DNA of 64,000 nucleotides from the NCBI RefSeq assembly GCF_002811945.1, contig NZ_NPDX01000001.1, positions 186,001 to 250,000 of the forward strand, written 5' to 3'. Below the pieces are notes generated by a model that was not told the DNA's origin, did not search any database, and worked only from the letters and a program-made list of their open reading frames with translations. Both the position numbers and the translations under genes were made by a program. The first letter of the stretch is position 1. Every line of letters starts with the position of its first letter. The DNA is from Leptospira harrisiae (lineage in GTDB: Bacteria > Spirochaetota > Leptospiria > Leptospirales > Leptospiraceae). This document shows positions 9,977-20,573 of the stretch, piece by piece.

Positions 9977-10294
9977 TTATTCTCCAGATACAATTGTACA
10001 GTAGTTACGGAATAAACCGGTAAGGACAGATAAAGAAGAGTGGTCAATAGTTGCAATTTTGCTGATTCCGTTTTTGTTTGCGACAGATCCAGCACCAGCA
10101 TCACCAACGCTGAAAAGATAAAGGATAGTAAACTGGCAACCTTTTCCTTCTTTCGTTGACTTCACATTGTTTTCTGGGTTAAACGTACCCGCAAATTTAG
10201 TTGAGTTAAAAAGAAATCCATGCGTTGGTCCAATAGCACAATTTGCGAATAAAAACACACTTAATAGAGAGATAAATACTAATTTCATTTTCAT
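9977..10294 (-). CDS. TRL-like family lipoprotein (copy 2)
   Basis: About 105 residues. The lipobox is LFANC, followed by GFLFNST, the conserved Cys in 'G-K-G-C', the 'LFSVGDAGAGSVANKNGISKIATIDHSSL' type segment (G-D-A-G in place of G-D-S-S) and the ending IVSGE. In-frame codons upstream to 10330 would overlap the previous gene; ATG 10294 is chosen because GGAG lies seven bases before it. It shares the operon with two paralogues and the putative outer-membrane protein. Confidence 0.75.
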   Translation of the reverse strand: MKMKLVFISLLSVFLFANCAIGPTHGFLFNSTKFAGTFNPENNVKSTKEGKGCQFTILYLFSVGDAGAGSVANKNGISKIATIDHSSLSVLTGLFRNYCTIVSGE

Positions 10295-10307
10295 TGGGAA
10301 ACTCCGA

Positions 10308-10697
10308 TTATGATCCTTTAACAACAACACATACTCTGTGGTAAATGTAACCCGCTATGATTCCGAGTTGTTCATAATCCAAATATGCCACTTTTGTAAT
10401 GTTTCCATTTTTCTTTGCTGTTTCGATGGATGAGTCACCGAAGGCGAACAAGTATAGAACGGAATGGCTACAACCTCTTCCTTCAGAAGTTCCTTCTGCG
10501 TTGAGTCCGAGTGGCCCAGGAACATAGGTTTTGTGGAAGAAAAGTCCACCTTTGTAAAGAGTGGAAGCCGTTGCGTATTCCCTAGTTGGGTTAGTGTTAG
10601 CACTTGACACATAACTAGCGTGGAATGAAGTACCCGTGCAGTTTTGTGTTAGTAATATGAATGTGAGTGAGATGCCAAAGAAAATGCTCTTTTTCAC
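10308..10697 (-). CDS. TRL-like family lipoprotein (copy 1, first gene of operon)
   Basis: A 129-residue lipoprotein and the clearest TRL-family member of the three: lipobox LTQNC, then 'G-R-G-C' cysteine, LFAFGDSSIETAKKNGNI, 'T-K-V-A-Y-L-D-Y-E' and VVVKGS at the end. It starts with GTG at 10697, supported by AGGAG six bases upstream; the ATG one base away reads straight into a stop. It leads a minus-strand operon with two further TRL-like lipoproteins and a signal-peptide protein. Three unequal copies side by side point to old tandem duplication. Confidence 0.8.
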   Translation of the reverse strand: MKKSIFFGISLTFILLTQNCTGTSFHASYVSSANTNPTREYATASTLYKGGLFFHKTYVPGPLGLNAEGTSEGRGCSHSVLYLFAFGDSSIETAKKNGNITKVAYLDYEQLGIIAGYIYHRVCVVVKGS

Positions 10698-11353
10698 ATG
10701 ATTCTCCTGATCATTTTTTTAACAGTTGTAAAATAATGCCTGTTTTGCGTCAACCGTCTTGGCAATTTTAAATTAAATACTAACAGGTGATTCTTGGTAA
10801 TTTAGAGAAAAAACTATGTTTTAATAATATATTATTTGAATGTTGTTTTTTTTGGCCTAATGAATGTCTTGTGGTGAAAAGTTTATTGCATAAATGTATT
10901 TTTTTCTTAACAAATTTTAAAAATTCTAAATCCTAATTTCATTGGATTACAAAGACATCGCTAATACTTTGCAAATGATTTTTTGACTCAAATTTGATAG
11001 GGGCAGTTCCCGAAACTGGATTGGAAATCAATGCTCCAGTCTTTTGAAAGGTTCTAATCGATTCTTCTAGCGATAGGGAAAAATTTTGTAATTCTATCTG
11101 TTTCGCTTCGTCTCATAGCTTCAAGGTGAACTAGGTTCAGGTATTTTGCCCAACGAAATGAAGGAAGGACGCTGGCTGGTTCTGGATTTGCCATTCGGCG
11201 GAAATTAGGGACAAAACCTTGGTTTTCCGAACTCTTGTTGGGTTTTAGGACGTTTCTTGCCAATCGGTCCTGATTTAAAAGTATGACCTAAATCTATACC
11301 CTTTCCAAAGAAGGTACTGTTTGTTTGCTAAATTTTTTGCCCCAAAGAAAGCC
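10698..11353. other. Long intergenic region, no convincing gene
   Basis: About 650 bases between the divergent TRL operon and a chemoreceptor gene. The first 350 bases are very AT-rich. A 69-codon minus-strand frame (11054-11263) lies in a less AT-rich part; it has no recognisable motif, no clear ribosome site and no operon partner, so it is not called as a gene. The region must hold the promoters of both flanking transcripts, but no -35/-10 pair is clear enough to mark. Confidence 0.5.
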
Positions 11354-12874
11354 ATGACGATTTCCGATGATCTTTTTACGGAAGTGATGTTACGAAACAA
11401 CAAACGGATGTTTCTATCATTTCTGTCGATCCTTGCACTCGCCAACGTAGCTACACTTTCCATTAAACTTGCGGGAAAAGGATCTGATTATCTGACCTAC
11501 CAAAGCATACTCATCGAGTTTGTTCTGGCAACATCCATACTGGTCATTGGTTTTTTACTTTCTTCAAAATTGAAAACTCACTGGTCTTCAAGTTATATAT
11601 CCATCACTGGAGTTACGTTGTGTTTGTTAGTATTTCAATATGAAATTTATGGGGCAACAGAACTTGCCGCAACATTTTATATTTCATTTGTTTTAAGTGT
11701 ATTATACTTTAACCGTAATGCTTCGATTTATAACTTCATTTTAATCATTATTTCTGAAATTGTTTTGTTTGTTTTGCGACCAGAGTTAATTCCTGGTGGC
11801 CCTAAAAGTAATATCATTGTTAGATTTCTAATTTTTGTTTGGGTCGGGATTGGTGCGACTGTTGGGGCAACAGCAACAAGAACTCTCTTAAACTTAGCAG
11901 TTGAAAAACAAAAAGAAGCCAAAAAAGCTTTAGACAATTTGTTGAATATGGCAAAAACCATTCTCAATACAATTGATTTGATGAAACAACAGATTAAAAA
12001 CCAGGATACAATCTCCGATGAATTAAAACATATTTCGGAACACCAAGCAACTTCTCTTTCTGAAATTTCAACTTCATTACAAGAACTATCTTCCAAAGCC
12101 GACTCAAACAACAAGATCGCAAAATCATTGTATAACGAATCAGAAGTATCCATCCAATCTGTGAATGATTTAAAAGCCATTAACGAAACTGTACAAACAG
12201 GAACAGGTAGGATTTATAAAAACTTAGATGTTGTTATGGGATATTCATCTGACACTTCAGAACACATTCATCTTTCCATTAATAAGTTCAATATCCTCCA
12301 AGAAAAAAGTACGGAGATTTCTGATTTTGTCTCTGTGATCAATGACATTGCAGATAAAGTAAACTTGTTATCTTTAAATGCTGCCATTGAAGCCGCAAGA
12401 GCAGGCGAACATGGACGAGGTTTTGCTGTTGTTGCTGAAGAAATATCAAAGTTAGCTGATGCCACGACTAGAAACTCCAAAGAAATTTCTAAAATCATCC
12501 AAGAGAATCTTTCATTGATTGGTGAAAGTAGTGAACTGATCAACAGATCCTCAGAAATGATGGGTAAGTTGGATACGGCAATTGGTATCATCAAAAATGA
12601 AATCACCGGAGTTGGTTCAAAAATCGTGGAGATTGACAAAGCGATTGAAACCATCGACAATCTAAACACCAGAATTTACGAAACCAGCAAAACCATCGAA
12701 AATTCTACAAACTTCCAAAAGATTGCAACCGAAGAGTCCACAAAAATCACTGCCAGCATTTCTGAATATGCGACCAACATAGTCGAAATTTCCAAACAAA
12801 TATCGGAAAGTAGCAAATCTACCGGAGAGATCATTGTTCAGCTGGATACAATGGCAAAGGAAATGACTAATTAA
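11354..12874 (+). CDS. Methyl-accepting chemotaxis protein with membrane-embedded N terminus
   Basis: A chemoreceptor of about 506 residues. In place of a periplasmic sensor it has about six closely packed transmembrane helices (roughly residues 16-185), then a cytoplasmic coiled coil with signalling tip [20 protein letters not shown] near residues 338-357. It may sense membrane state or a small hydrophobic cue. The start is uncertain: ATG 11354 has only a weak AGAAAG upstream, while an in-frame TTG at 11321 has AAGAAGG at good spacing and would add 11 residues. Same layout as the receptor at 41809. Confidence 0.88.
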   Translation: MTISDDLFTEVMLRNNKRMFLSFLSILALANVATLSIKLAGKGSDYLTYQSILIEFVLATSILVIGFLLSSKLKTHWSSSYISITGVTLCLLVFQYEIYGATELAATFYISFVLSVLYFNRNASIYNFILIIISEIVLFVLRPELIPGGPKSNIIVRFLIFVWVGIGATVGATATRTLLNLAVEKQKEAKKALDNLLNMAKTILNTIDLMKQQIKNQDTISDELKHISEHQATSLSEISTSLQELSSKADSNNKIAKSLYNESEVSIQSVNDLKAINETVQTGTGRIYKNLDVVMGYSSDTSEHIHLSINKFNILQEKSTEISDFVSVINDIADKVNLLSLNAAIEAARAGEHGRGFAVVAEEISKLADATTRNSKEISKIIQENLSLIGESSELINRSSEMMGKLDTAIGIIKNEITGVGSKIVEIDKAIETIDNLNTRIYETSKTIENSTNFQKIATEESTKITASISEYATNIVEISKQISESSKSTGEIIVQLDTMAKEMTN

Positions 12875-13018
12875 GGATCATTTTGTCCGTTTCTTCTCTT
12901 TTGGCCTGGTAAGAGTCGGGACTTTGTTCAGGTTTCAAAAAGTGAGTGGAAATTCATTTTTTGTTGACTGATTCTATTGTGCAGGTATTGTCCATGGTTT
13001 GTGTACACTCGCACAACT

Positions 13019-14542
13019 ATGAACCGATCTAGTAGCCTTGTTCTTTTTTCCTGTTTGGTTTTGGCATCCATTGCCATTCCAAATTCTCTTTCAGCACAAG
13101 AATATATACCCAGTGCTGGTTGTGAAAAAGACCCTCCGCCAAAAAACCTTCCCTTTCCCATGGATCCGACAAAACAACTTTGTAAAAAGGATATAGAGGA
13201 CAAACGGGAAGGTTGGTACCCAACTGGGCTCCCTCTCGTAAACTCTGATCCTAACGAAGGGATTGGGTATGGTGTCCGCGCTTATTTGTATGATAATGGA
13301 AAAAAAACCGATCCATTATATTATTATACTCCATATCGGATGCGTGTCTTTGGACAATACTTTAACACAAATAAAAATGCCCAATACCATCAAGTAAGTT
13401 TGGACATGCCCTTCATTGGCGACACACAATGGAGGTTACGTGCTGATTTGTTTCTAACCATCACACCGACCACTCTCTATTTTGGAATTGGTGAAGAAAG
13501 TATGAAGCCACTTTCTTATTTGGATAGAAACCAACAAGATGGAAGGCATATCATAAACGCAAGTTATATGGACCAAGAAAACAACTTGGCTTATTATCGC
13601 CCGGGAAATAGTTCAGATCCCGTTAGTCTTGGCGGGAAAACTTATTCCGGATTTCCACCGGCCCCAGGATTTGTTGTAACAGATAAAATGTACAACCGTT
13701 ATACGATTGAAACCCCGATGGCAACAACCAGTACGGAACGTTCCTTTGTAGGTGGAACTGTACGTCTTGTTGCGGGTTTAAAATTTTCAAACAACATCGT
13801 CAGAACGTATGATGGAAAATTAGCACGCGGTGTGGATCCACTTCTTGGTGGTGAACATACTGCAGATGTTCCCAACGGAAAAACTCGTCTTACGGAAGAC
13901 TATGAAGGAAAAAAAATAATTGGATATAATGGTGGTTATGTAAATGCTCTTCGTGTTGGACTCGTTTATGACACAAGAGATTTTGAACCTGATCCAAATT
14001 CTGGAATTTTTGCAGAAGCAACTTATGAAAAACATACAAAGTCTATTGGATCTGATTACAATTATCAAAAATACTTTGCTCAAACCAAGTTGTTTTGGAG
14101 TCCTTTCCCTAAGGTGTTTGATAAGTTAGTCATTGCCAATCGATTTGGATTGGGTGTAACCGATGGGGAAGCACCTTTTTATGAATATAGAAACATGTGG
14201 GGAACGGAAGGACTTGTGGGAGGACTTGGAGGTTTAAGAACCATTCGAGGTTTTAAACAAGATCGATTTGTGGGACGGGCCATGGGTTGGGGTAACACAG
14301 AAGTTCGATGGAAATTTGCGGAAGCCAAATTTGGAGACGAATTTTTTGCCTTTAACTTAGTTCCTTTTTTTGATTATGGTCGTGTTTGGGACGATGAACA
14401 TAAGTTAGGTTGGAAAGGATATGCTTATTCTCGAGGGATCGGATTACGCATTGCTTGGAACCAAGCAACCATCATCATGATCGATTATGCAAAGTCGAGA
14501 GAAGATGAACAGTTGTTTGTAAATTTCAGCCATGTTTTTTAA
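13019..14542 (+). CDS. Omp85/BamA-TamA superfamily outer-membrane protein
   Basis: About 507 residues with a signal peptide ending N-S-L-S-A-Q. The mature protein alternates strands and closes with a C-terminal surface-antigen (D15) barrel: '[19 protein letters not shown]', a 'G-L-R-T-I-R-G-F' motif near residue 410 (the (V/I)RGF signature of Omp85 barrels), an 'F-F-D-Y-G-R-V-W' strand and a terminal phenylalanine. No POTRA repeats are evident; a short N-terminal region of about 80 residues follows the signal instead. This suggests an outer-membrane channel or lipase-linked pore rather than the BamA insertase. It ends 2 bases before the convergent AraC gene. Confidence 0.8.
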   Translation: MNRSSSLVLFSCLVLASIAIPNSLSAQEYIPSAGCEKDPPPKNLPFPMDPTKQLCKKDIEDKREGWYPTGLPLVNSDPNEGIGYGVRAYLYDNGKKTDPLYYYTPYRMRVFGQYFNTNKNAQYHQVSLDMPFIGDTQWRLRADLFLTITPTTLYFGIGEESMKPLSYLDRNQQDGRHIINASYMDQENNLAYYRPGNSSDPVSLGGKTYSGFPPAPGFVVTDKMYNRYTIETPMATTSTERSFVGGTVRLVAGLKFSNNIVRTYDGKLARGVDPLLGGEHTADVPNGKTRLTEDYEGKKIIGYNGGYVNALRVGLVYDTRDFEPDPNSGIFAEATYEKHTKSIGSDYNYQKYFAQTKLFWSPFPKVFDKLVIANRFGLGVTDGEAPFYEYRNMWGTEGLVGGLGGLRTIRGFKQDRFVGRAMGWGNTEVRWKFAEAKFGDEFFAFNLVPFFDYGRVWDDEHKLGWKGYAYSRGIGLRIAWNQATIIMIDYAKSREDEQLFVNFSHVF

Positions 14543-14544
14543 AA

Positions 14545-15348
14545 TTAAAGGATGGTTTTCAAGTATTCCTCTGGGCTATGACCAATGGTTTTCTTAAAAT
14601 CTTTTATAAAATGCGCCTGATCATAGTAACCTAATTCCAAAGCCATTTCCGCATAGTGGATTGTTTTTTCTTTTTCAATTCGTTCTGCTACTTCTTGTAT
14701 ACGAAATCTTTGGATCACCCACTTGGGGCTCACTCCCACATAGTCACGAAACAGTCTTTGTAAATTCCTAAGGTTCATCGATGTAAGTTTAACAATTTGG
14801 TCTACGGATTGTATCCCTCGATCCTCTTTGATAGTATCTATGATTCCATTGATGAAGGTGATTTTTGGATCTGGCTTGGTTAGATTTTTTTCTAACCAAG
14901 TCTCAACCAATTCAACACGACTGGTTTCTTCTTCTAAGTTAAAAATTTTATTTTCTAGAGTCAAAATTTCGTCATTTGCGAGAATTGAAAGTGGCATTTT
15001 TTTGTCAGTGAGAAGTGAGACAGATTTATTATAAAAAGGATAAAATGCTCCTGGCCTAAATTTGATTCCAAACACAGAACCTTTTCCTTGTAATAAGGTA
15101 GAAAATCTACCTTTGGTGACTCCGAAGATTTTTGAATTTTCTCTTTCAAATACAATATGAATGCTTGGATAGGGGAGAGTTTCAGCAAGGTAAGGGTCAC
15201 TGTTTGTTAAATCCCAACTAACAGTCCAATAGTGCTCAATAAAAAAATCTAATTTTTCACTAGCAAAAAATCGATTGTGTTTTGCTACCAGATCGGCTTT
15301 GGATTGCCTTAAAACTCCTCTTGCTGGTTTTCCTTTTTCCCTGACCAT
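14545..15348 (-). CDS. AraC-family transcriptional regulator
   Basis: A 267-residue regulator. The N-terminal 150 residues resemble the DUF6597-type domain common in AraC proteins ('P-Y-P-S-I-H-I-V-F-E' and 'F-G-I-K-F-R-P-G-A-F'). The C-terminal 100 residues hold the two helix-turn-helix motifs: 'S-M-N-L-R-N-L-Q-R-L-F-R' and 'A-L-E-L-G-Y-Y-D-Q-A-H-F-I-K-D-F-K-K'. It diverges from the SRPBCC gene at 15427 across about 80 bases, so it may control that pair. The effector is unknown. Confidence 0.88.
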   Translation of the reverse strand: MVREKGKPARGVLRQSKADLVAKHNRFFASEKLDFFIEHYWTVSWDLTNSDPYLAETLPYPSIHIVFERENSKIFGVTKGRFSTLLQGKGSVFGIKFRPGAFYPFYNKSVSLLTDKKMPLSILANDEILTLENKIFNLEEETSRVELVETWLEKNLTKPDPKITFINGIIDTIKEDRGIQSVDQIVKLTSMNLRNLQRLFRDYVGVSPKWVIQRFRIQEVAERIEKEKTIHYAEMALELGYYDQAHFIKDFKKTIGHSPEEYLKTIL

Positions 15349-15426
15349 ACCACTTATTTATTGTTTTGTCGTGTTTTTACAATCCAAATCTTTATTTTTC
15401 TGGTATGTTATCTTTCGAGGAAAACA

Positions 15427-15876
15427 ATGAATACAATCAATCAATTGAATCACAACTTAAGTTTACGTCTTACCAAATCTATACATTCTAGTTTAGAAAG
15501 AGTTTGGGAAATTCTCACTTCACCCAAATACATTAAAGAATATTTATACGGCACCGATACAATTTCGGAATGGAAAGAGGGAAGTTCTCTTACATTCAAA
15601 GGAATATGGGAAGGAACACCATACGAAGAAAAAGGTATCATTCTTAAATTCCAACCTTCTCATACATTCAAATATTCTTATTTTACTGCTTTTTTTGAAT
15701 TACCAGACAATCCTGAAAACTACTCGATCATTGAAAATAATCTAACAGAAGCAAATGGAATTGTGACAATCCAATTAATTCAAACTGGATTCACTTCTGA
15801 AGAAAAATTAAAACATTCTGAAAGTAGTTGGAACCAATGTCTGGATATCATAAAAGAAATTGCTGAAAAGGGATAA
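15427..15876 (+). CDS. SRPBCC (START/AHSA1-type) protein
   Basis: A 149-residue single-domain protein of the SRPBCC superfamily: helix-grip fold with the opening pattern 'S-L-E-R-V-W-E-I-L-T-S-P-K-Y-I-K-E-Y-L-Y-G' and a W-K-E-G-S strand. Such proteins have a deep cavity for hydrophobic ligands or act as Hsp90 co-chaperones. ATG 15427 follows CGAGGAAAACA, a good ribosome site; earlier in-frame codons would add an unlikely hydrophobic leader. Divergent from an AraC regulator and followed 45 bases later by a second SRPBCC gene. Confidence 0.85.
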   Translation: MNTINQLNHNLSLRLTKSIHSSLERVWEILTSPKYIKEYLYGTDTISEWKEGSSLTFKGIWEGTPYEEKGIILKFQPSHTFKYSYFTAFFELPDNPENYSIIENNLTEANGIVTIQLIQTGFTSEEKLKHSESSWNQCLDIIKEIAEKG

Positions 15877-15921
15877 GAAAATGCTTTTCAATTAAAAGCT
15901 AAATCGATAGTATTTTCCGAT

Positions 15922-16338
15922 ATGAATTCCGACCAAATTATAGTTCAATCAACGATTAACGCAGAAGTTAAAAAAGTTTGGGAAAATTACACCAACCCAC
16001 AACACATCATCCACTGGAACTTTGCTTCTGATGATTGGCAATGCCCTTGGGCAAAAAATGATTTAAAAGTTGGTGGCAAATACAGTGCAAGAATGGAAGC
16101 AAAAGACGGAAGTTTTGGTTTTGAATTTGAAGCCATTTATGACCAAGTTGCAGATCAAAAATTGATTAGTTACACCATGGAAGATGGCAGAAAAGCAAGT
16201 GTTGCGTTTGAATCTTTGGGAAGTCAAACAGAAGTAACTATAAAGTTTGACGCTGAAAATCAAAATCCAATTGAGATGCAAAGGGGTGGATGGCAAGCCA
16301 TACTTGATAACTTTAAAAAGTATGTAGAGTCCAATTAA
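15922..16338 (+). CDS. SRPBCC (AHSA1-type) protein
   Basis: A 138-residue protein of the AHSA1 type: 'A-E-V-K-K-V-W-E-N-Y-T-N-P-Q-H-I-I-H-W-N-F-A' then 'W-x-C-P-x-A-x-N-D-L-K-V-G-G-K-Y-S-A-R-M-E-A-K-D-G' and a C-terminal helix with 'G-W-Q-A-I-L-D-N-F-K-K-Y'. This matches the common small ligand-binding START-like proteins of unknown substrate. It is probably co-transcribed with the preceding SRPBCC gene. Confidence 0.88.
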   Translation: MNSDQIIVQSTINAEVKKVWENYTNPQHIIHWNFASDDWQCPWAKNDLKVGGKYSARMEAKDGSFGFEFEAIYDQVADQKLISYTMEDGRKASVAFESLGSQTEVTIKFDAENQNPIEMQRGGWQAILDNFKKYVESN

Positions 16339-16383
16339 CTTTATTTTTTACATTTTCTTTCAATTTTCATCGTCTTTAAGTGT

Positions 16384-19122
16384 ATGAGCCCCTTGAATGT
16401 CTTTACCAGAAATTTCATTCGGGAAATAAGCCTGCAGAATCTGGTTTTTGGGATCTATTTATTTGCAGGAAAACTAAGCTTAAATCTTTCTTCCATCGAT
16501 GGATACAGCACGCCTGTGTGGCCACCAGCAGGTTTGGCACTTGGGTTTGCTTTATTATTTGGTAAACGAATTTGGCCGGCTCTGTTTCTCGGAGCCTATT
16601 TTACTAACACAAACCATCTTCCTACATCGGAAAATTTGATTCAGTTTCTGATATCAAATCCGCAAAACATAACAATTTCATTTGGAAATTCTTTAGCTGC
16701 CATTCTTGGAGCTTATTTTTTAAAGAAATATTCAAATCCAAATTTAAATATCTTTCAAGCACATGAGATATTAATCTTTTTTATTTTTGCTGGTCCTGTA
16801 AACGCACTCATTTCATCGATCATTGGAAGTTTGTCTTTATACTATTTCAAAATTATCTATTTTGAATTTTTATTTCAAACATGGCTTACTTGGTGGATGG
16901 GAGATTCGATAGGAATCATCATTTTTACTCCTTTAATGATTTTGATATGTAAATGGTATCGTGGTGAAGAAAAACTACTAAGACTTTTGATATTTGCTTC
17001 TGCTACAATGAGTACCTTTATTTTTACCTTATCAATATTTTTTGTTACGAGAAATTGGGAAAAAGAATTTATTAAGCATAGAATCAAATCAGATGGACAA
17101 ATTATCTCCACAGGAATTGAAAATCAATTTTTAGAAACACTAAGAGTTGTAAAATCCTTGGGTGCATTTTTGACACTCACTGAAAATTTGAATCGTCAAA
17201 ACTTTGATCGATTTTCAAAAACTATTATAGAAGATGCTGTTGGTGTATCAGCATTGTCTTGGGATCCTCTCATCCGCAATTCTTCACGTCTAGATAGTGA
17301 AAGAAAATTAAAAATAGATTATCCAGAATCAAAGGGGATCTATGAAAAAAAAGAGGATAGAAGTTTTCCTGCACAGGAAAAATCCGATTATGTATTCATT
17401 CGATATATTTTTCCATATTCTGAAAACAAACAAGCCATTGGATTTAATTTATTATCTGATTCCACAAGAGAAGAAGCTTTGTTTAGTGCTGCAGAAAGAA
17501 AAGGAATCGAAATCACAGGAAAAATTAACTTAGTTCAGAATGTAGAAAACAATTTGGGATTTTTAATTTTTTATCCAGTGACTCGAATGAATCGAGAATT
17601 TGGATATGCTGTGGCAGCAGTTCGTATCGCAACCATTGTCAACAATGCAGCTATCGGGAATGACCAAAACCATCTATGTATTAGAATTGAAGAAGTTCAC
17701 GAAGCCAATCATATTGAGATATTTTCCAAAGACTGCTCCAATACTGACGAAAAGATTTTTTCTGAATTTTCATATGAACATCCAATTACAATTGGTTCCC
17801 ATGTTTTGAATATCAAAACCATTGCCACAAAAAAATACTTTCAATTGAATTTAACAAATGCTTCTCGATTTCTTTTGATTGTATCTTCATTGTTAACCGG
17901 CCTACTTGGAATTTTGATACTCATCATTATGGGTAAAGAAAAAAGTATCCAAGACATAGTTGAAAAAAGAACTTTTGAATTAGAAAAAGCAAATCGTGTA
18001 AAATCTGAATTTTTAGCAAACATGAGTCATGAAATCCGAACTCCAATGAATGGTGTGTTGGGAATGTTGACACTACTTGAGCAAACAAATATAGATTTTG
18101 AACAAAAAGACTATTTAGATAACGCGAAAAAATCTGTGTTATCGCTTTTGACAATCATCAATGATATTTTAGATGTTTCGAAACTAGAAAATAAAAAATT
18201 AGAAATTTTTCCAAAACCTACAGATATAAATAAATTATGTAAGGATGTGGTGCAGTTGTTTTTGGCAGATGCACTCAAAAAGAATTTAGAATTTCATATC
18301 AATGTTTCTGATTTAGATTCTGACACACATATATTGGTTGATGAAAACAGGTTACGCCAAATATTGATTAACCTAATTGCAAATGCCCTGAAGTTTACAT
18401 TTGTTGGTTCCGTTTGTCTAAATGTTTCTTTAAGTAGTGATCGAAAATTTCTTATATTTACAGTTAAAGATACAGGTATAGGAATCTCTGATGAGGATAT
18501 CTCAAAATTGTTCAATCGTTTTGTCCAACTAGAAGATTCGCGCACTAAAAAATTTGAAGGTTCTGGCCTTGGTTTATATATTTCAAAACAACTAGTAAAC
18601 TTAATGGGAGGTGAAATAGAAGTTCATAGTCATTTAAATGAAGGTTCTAGTTTTCAATTTTCAATTCCGTTTGAAAAAACAGACCAAAGAGAAAATACCG
18701 AAGATCAAAATAATTCAAAGTCGATTAGTTCCGATAAAAAATATCACATCCTTGTTGCAGAAGATAACTTATTAAACCAAAAGTTTATTCTAAAAATATT
18801 TCAGAAAGAGAGTATTGAAGTCAGTGTTGCATCAAACGGTGTCGAAGTAATACAATTGTTAGATGATTCTCTTGGCCATTTGGAAAATAGATTTGATATC
18901 ATTCTTATGGACATTCAAATGCCAGTTTTGGATGGAATGGAAGCAACCAAAATCATTCGCAAACGTGACGATTCTTACCGTGATATTCCGATCATTGCCA
19001 TTACAGCAAATAGTATGGATTCACAATTAAAAGAGTATTTGGAAAATGGAATGAATGGATATGTAAAAAAACCAATCATTCTTTCTGAACTTTTGACAAC
19101 GATTTATAAAAATTTAAAATAA
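16384..19122 (+). CDS. MASE1-CHASE hybrid sensor histidine kinase/response regulator
   Basis: A 912-residue hybrid kinase. An N-terminal MASE1 membrane domain (about residues 15-220; signature TPVWPPAGLALGFALLFG) is followed by a periplasmic CHASE domain (about 240-480), a further helix near 495-515, the HisKA domain with phospho-acceptor His549 in MSHEIRTPMNG, an ATPase domain with DTGIGIS and GSGLGLYISKQLV boxes, and a C-terminal receiver (about 790-912) with Asp843 in LMDIQMPVLDGMEATK. No partner protein is encoded nearby, so output goes through a distant phosphotransfer protein. It is followed by the cobalamin riboswitch of another transcript. Confidence 0.92.
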   Translation: MSPLNVFTRNFIREISLQNLVFGIYLFAGKLSLNLSSIDGYSTPVWPPAGLALGFALLFGKRIWPALFLGAYFTNTNHLPTSENLIQFLISNPQNITISFGNSLAAILGAYFLKKYSNPNLNIFQAHEILIFFIFAGPVNALISSIIGSLSLYYFKIIYFEFLFQTWLTWWMGDSIGIIIFTPLMILICKWYRGEEKLLRLLIFASATMSTFIFTLSIFFVTRNWEKEFIKHRIKSDGQIISTGIENQFLETLRVVKSLGAFLTLTENLNRQNFDRFSKTIIEDAVGVSALSWDPLIRNSSRLDSERKLKIDYPESKGIYEKKEDRSFPAQEKSDYVFIRYIFPYSENKQAIGFNLLSDSTREEALFSAAERKGIEITGKINLVQNVENNLGFLIFYPVTRMNREFGYAVAAVRIATIVNNAAIGNDQNHLCIRIEEVHEANHIEIFSKDCSNTDEKIFSEFSYEHPITIGSHVLNIKTIATKKYFQLNLTNASRFLLIVSSLLTGLLGILILIIMGKEKSIQDIVEKRTFELEKANRVKSEFLANMSHEIRTPMNGVLGMLTLLEQTNIDFEQKDYLDNAKKSVLSLLTIINDILDVSKLENKKLEIFPKPTDINKLCKDVVQLFLADALKKNLEFHINVSDLDSDTHILVDENRLRQILINLIANALKFTFVGSVCLNVSLSSDRKFLIFTVKDTGIGISDEDISKLFNRFVQLEDSRTKKFEGSGLGLYISKQLVNLMGGEIEVHSHLNEGSSFQFSIPFEKTDQRENTEDQNNSKSISSDKKYHILVAEDNLLNQKFILKIFQKESIEVSVASNGVEVIQLLDDSLGHLENRFDIILMDIQMPVLDGMEATKIIRKRDDSYRDIPIIAITANSMDSQLKEYLENGMNGYVKKPIILSELLTTIYKNLK

Positions 19123-19217
19123 AGCCAAGACCTCCGTTTGGTCCTCAAAAACTCACAAAACTTTCCAATTCATTTTTTAAAAGTACTTTTGATTTATTCC
19201 ATTGACAAAATATGTCT

Positions 19218-19577
19218 CATTCGGTTTATTTAGATTCTATTCCGGGAGGAATGAGGTGAAATTCCTCAACTGACGGCGCAACCGTAAATTCTTATCCAAA
19301 TGGATAGGGAAAGTCGGATCTTCCCACATATGAATCGCCCGTAAACGATCATCTGTACCGAAATTTTTTTTCAGGGCCCCGGACTATTGCTACCGGGATA
19401 CCCACACCTTCTTCTAAACAAGTTGTAGTGTTCCGGGTCGATGAGATTTGGCCGTGGAAAATAAACATCCATTCCAGTCTTTACCAACAAATTTATGTTT
19501 GTTGGTGATATATGTAATACTTCCTTTGGCAAAGGATACATATACAAATATAAAAATTGAAAACCTGGAGTTGTTGG
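19218..19577 (+). promoter_or_regulatory. Cobalamin (B12) riboswitch with expression platform
   Basis: The aptamer spans about 19218-19365. Seen in order: closing stem P1 (TTCGGT at 19220 pairing with ACCGAA at 19357), the GAGGTGAAATTCCTC segment, the B12 core 'ACTGACGGCGCAACCGTAA' near 19269-19287, and the AAGTCGGATCTTCCCAC segment near 19310-19326. These match the conserved cobalamin aptamer blocks. A T run follows P1, then a CCCGG/CCGGG hairpin (about 19378-19397) and about 180 bases to the nrdB ribosome site, which form the likely platform. Adenosylcobalamin should lower expression of nrdBA; the exact switching helix was not resolved. Confidence 0.85.
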
Positions 19578-20549
19578 ATGGATTACCAATCAGAAGTTTT
19601 GTTAAAAGAAAATAAGGATCGATTTGTGATCCTTCCCATCAAGTTTCCTAAAATTTGGGAAATGTATAAAAAACAACAAGCATCCTTTTGGACTGCAGAA
19701 GAAATTGATTTGAGTAGTGATTTAGATGATTGGAATTCTTTATCAAACAACGAACGATTTTTTTTAAGTAATGTTTTGGCATTTTTTGCAGCAAGTGACG
19801 GGATCGTAAACGAAAACTTAGCAGTTAACTTTATGCGTGAGGTTCAACTTCCTGAAGTTAGGTGTTTTTATGGATTCCAAATCATGATGGAAAATATCCA
19901 TTCCGAGACCTATTCTCTTTTAATTGATACGTACATCAAAGATCCAAAAGAAAAAAATAGATTATTCCATTCTATAGAAACAATACCTGCCGTTCAAAAA
20001 AAATCTGAATGGGCCTTACGTTGGATTGGTGAAGGAAATTTTGCGGAACGTCTTCTTGCTTTTGCAGCTGTAGAAGGAATTTTTTTCAGTGGGAGTTTTT
20101 GTGCCATTTTTTGGATGAAAAAACGTGGTCTTTTGCCCGGACTTAGTTTTTCAAACGAACTGATTAGTCGTGATGAAGCTTTACACTGCGAGTTTGCTTG
20201 TATTCTTTTTAAAATGATAAAAGAAAAACCAAGTGCTGAACGTGTGTATGAAATTTTTACAGATGCCGTAAATATTGAAAAGGAATTCATCACCGAATCT
20301 TTGTCAGTGGATTTGATTGGAATGAATGCAAAACTAATGCAACAATACATTGAGTTTGTAGCTGACCGTTGGCTGATTGAACTTGGATTTGAAAAACTTT
20401 ATTATTCCGCCAATCCTTTTGATTTTATGGAAATGATCTCTTTACAAGGGAAAACTAATTTTTTTGAAAAACGTGTAGGTGATTACCAAAAGGCAGGTGT
20501 TCTGAATTCGGAACAAGGGTTTACATTTTCTCTGAATGAAGACTTTTAA
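19578..20549 (+). CDS. nrdB: Ribonucleoside-diphosphate reductase, beta subunit (class I)
   Basis: A 323-residue R2 subunit that makes the radical used by NrdA to reduce ribonucleotides. The di-iron ligands are present: an acidic residue early in the second helix, Glu105 and His108 in ENIHSETY, a later Glu in EGIFFSGSF, and Glu/His in [10 protein letters not shown]. Tyr112, at the place of the radical tyrosine, is kept, so a class Ia-type cofactor is likely. Start ATG 19578 is chosen because GGAG sits seven bases upstream; a TTG at 19557 would be poorly placed. nrdA follows after 24 bases; the pair is under a cobalamin riboswitch. Confidence 0.95.
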   Translation: MDYQSEVLLKENKDRFVILPIKFPKIWEMYKKQQASFWTAEEIDLSSDLDDWNSLSNNERFFLSNVLAFFAASDGIVNENLAVNFMREVQLPEVRCFYGFQIMMENIHSETYSLLIDTYIKDPKEKNRLFHSIETIPAVQKKSEWALRWIGEGNFAERLLAFAAVEGIFFSGSFCAIFWMKKRGLLPGLSFSNELISRDEALHCEFACILFKMIKEKPSAERVYEIFTDAVNIEKEFITESLSVDLIGMNAKLMQQYIEFVADRWLIELGFEKLYYSANPFDFMEMISLQGKTNFFEKRVGDYQKAGVLNSEQGFTFSLNEDF

Positions 20550-20573
20550 ATTTTAATATAAGGAAATAATACT

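Noticed and set aside
11054..11263. 69-codon minus-strand frame in the gap before the second chemoreceptor
   Set aside because: No recognisable motif, no ribosome site, isolated; weak evidence only.
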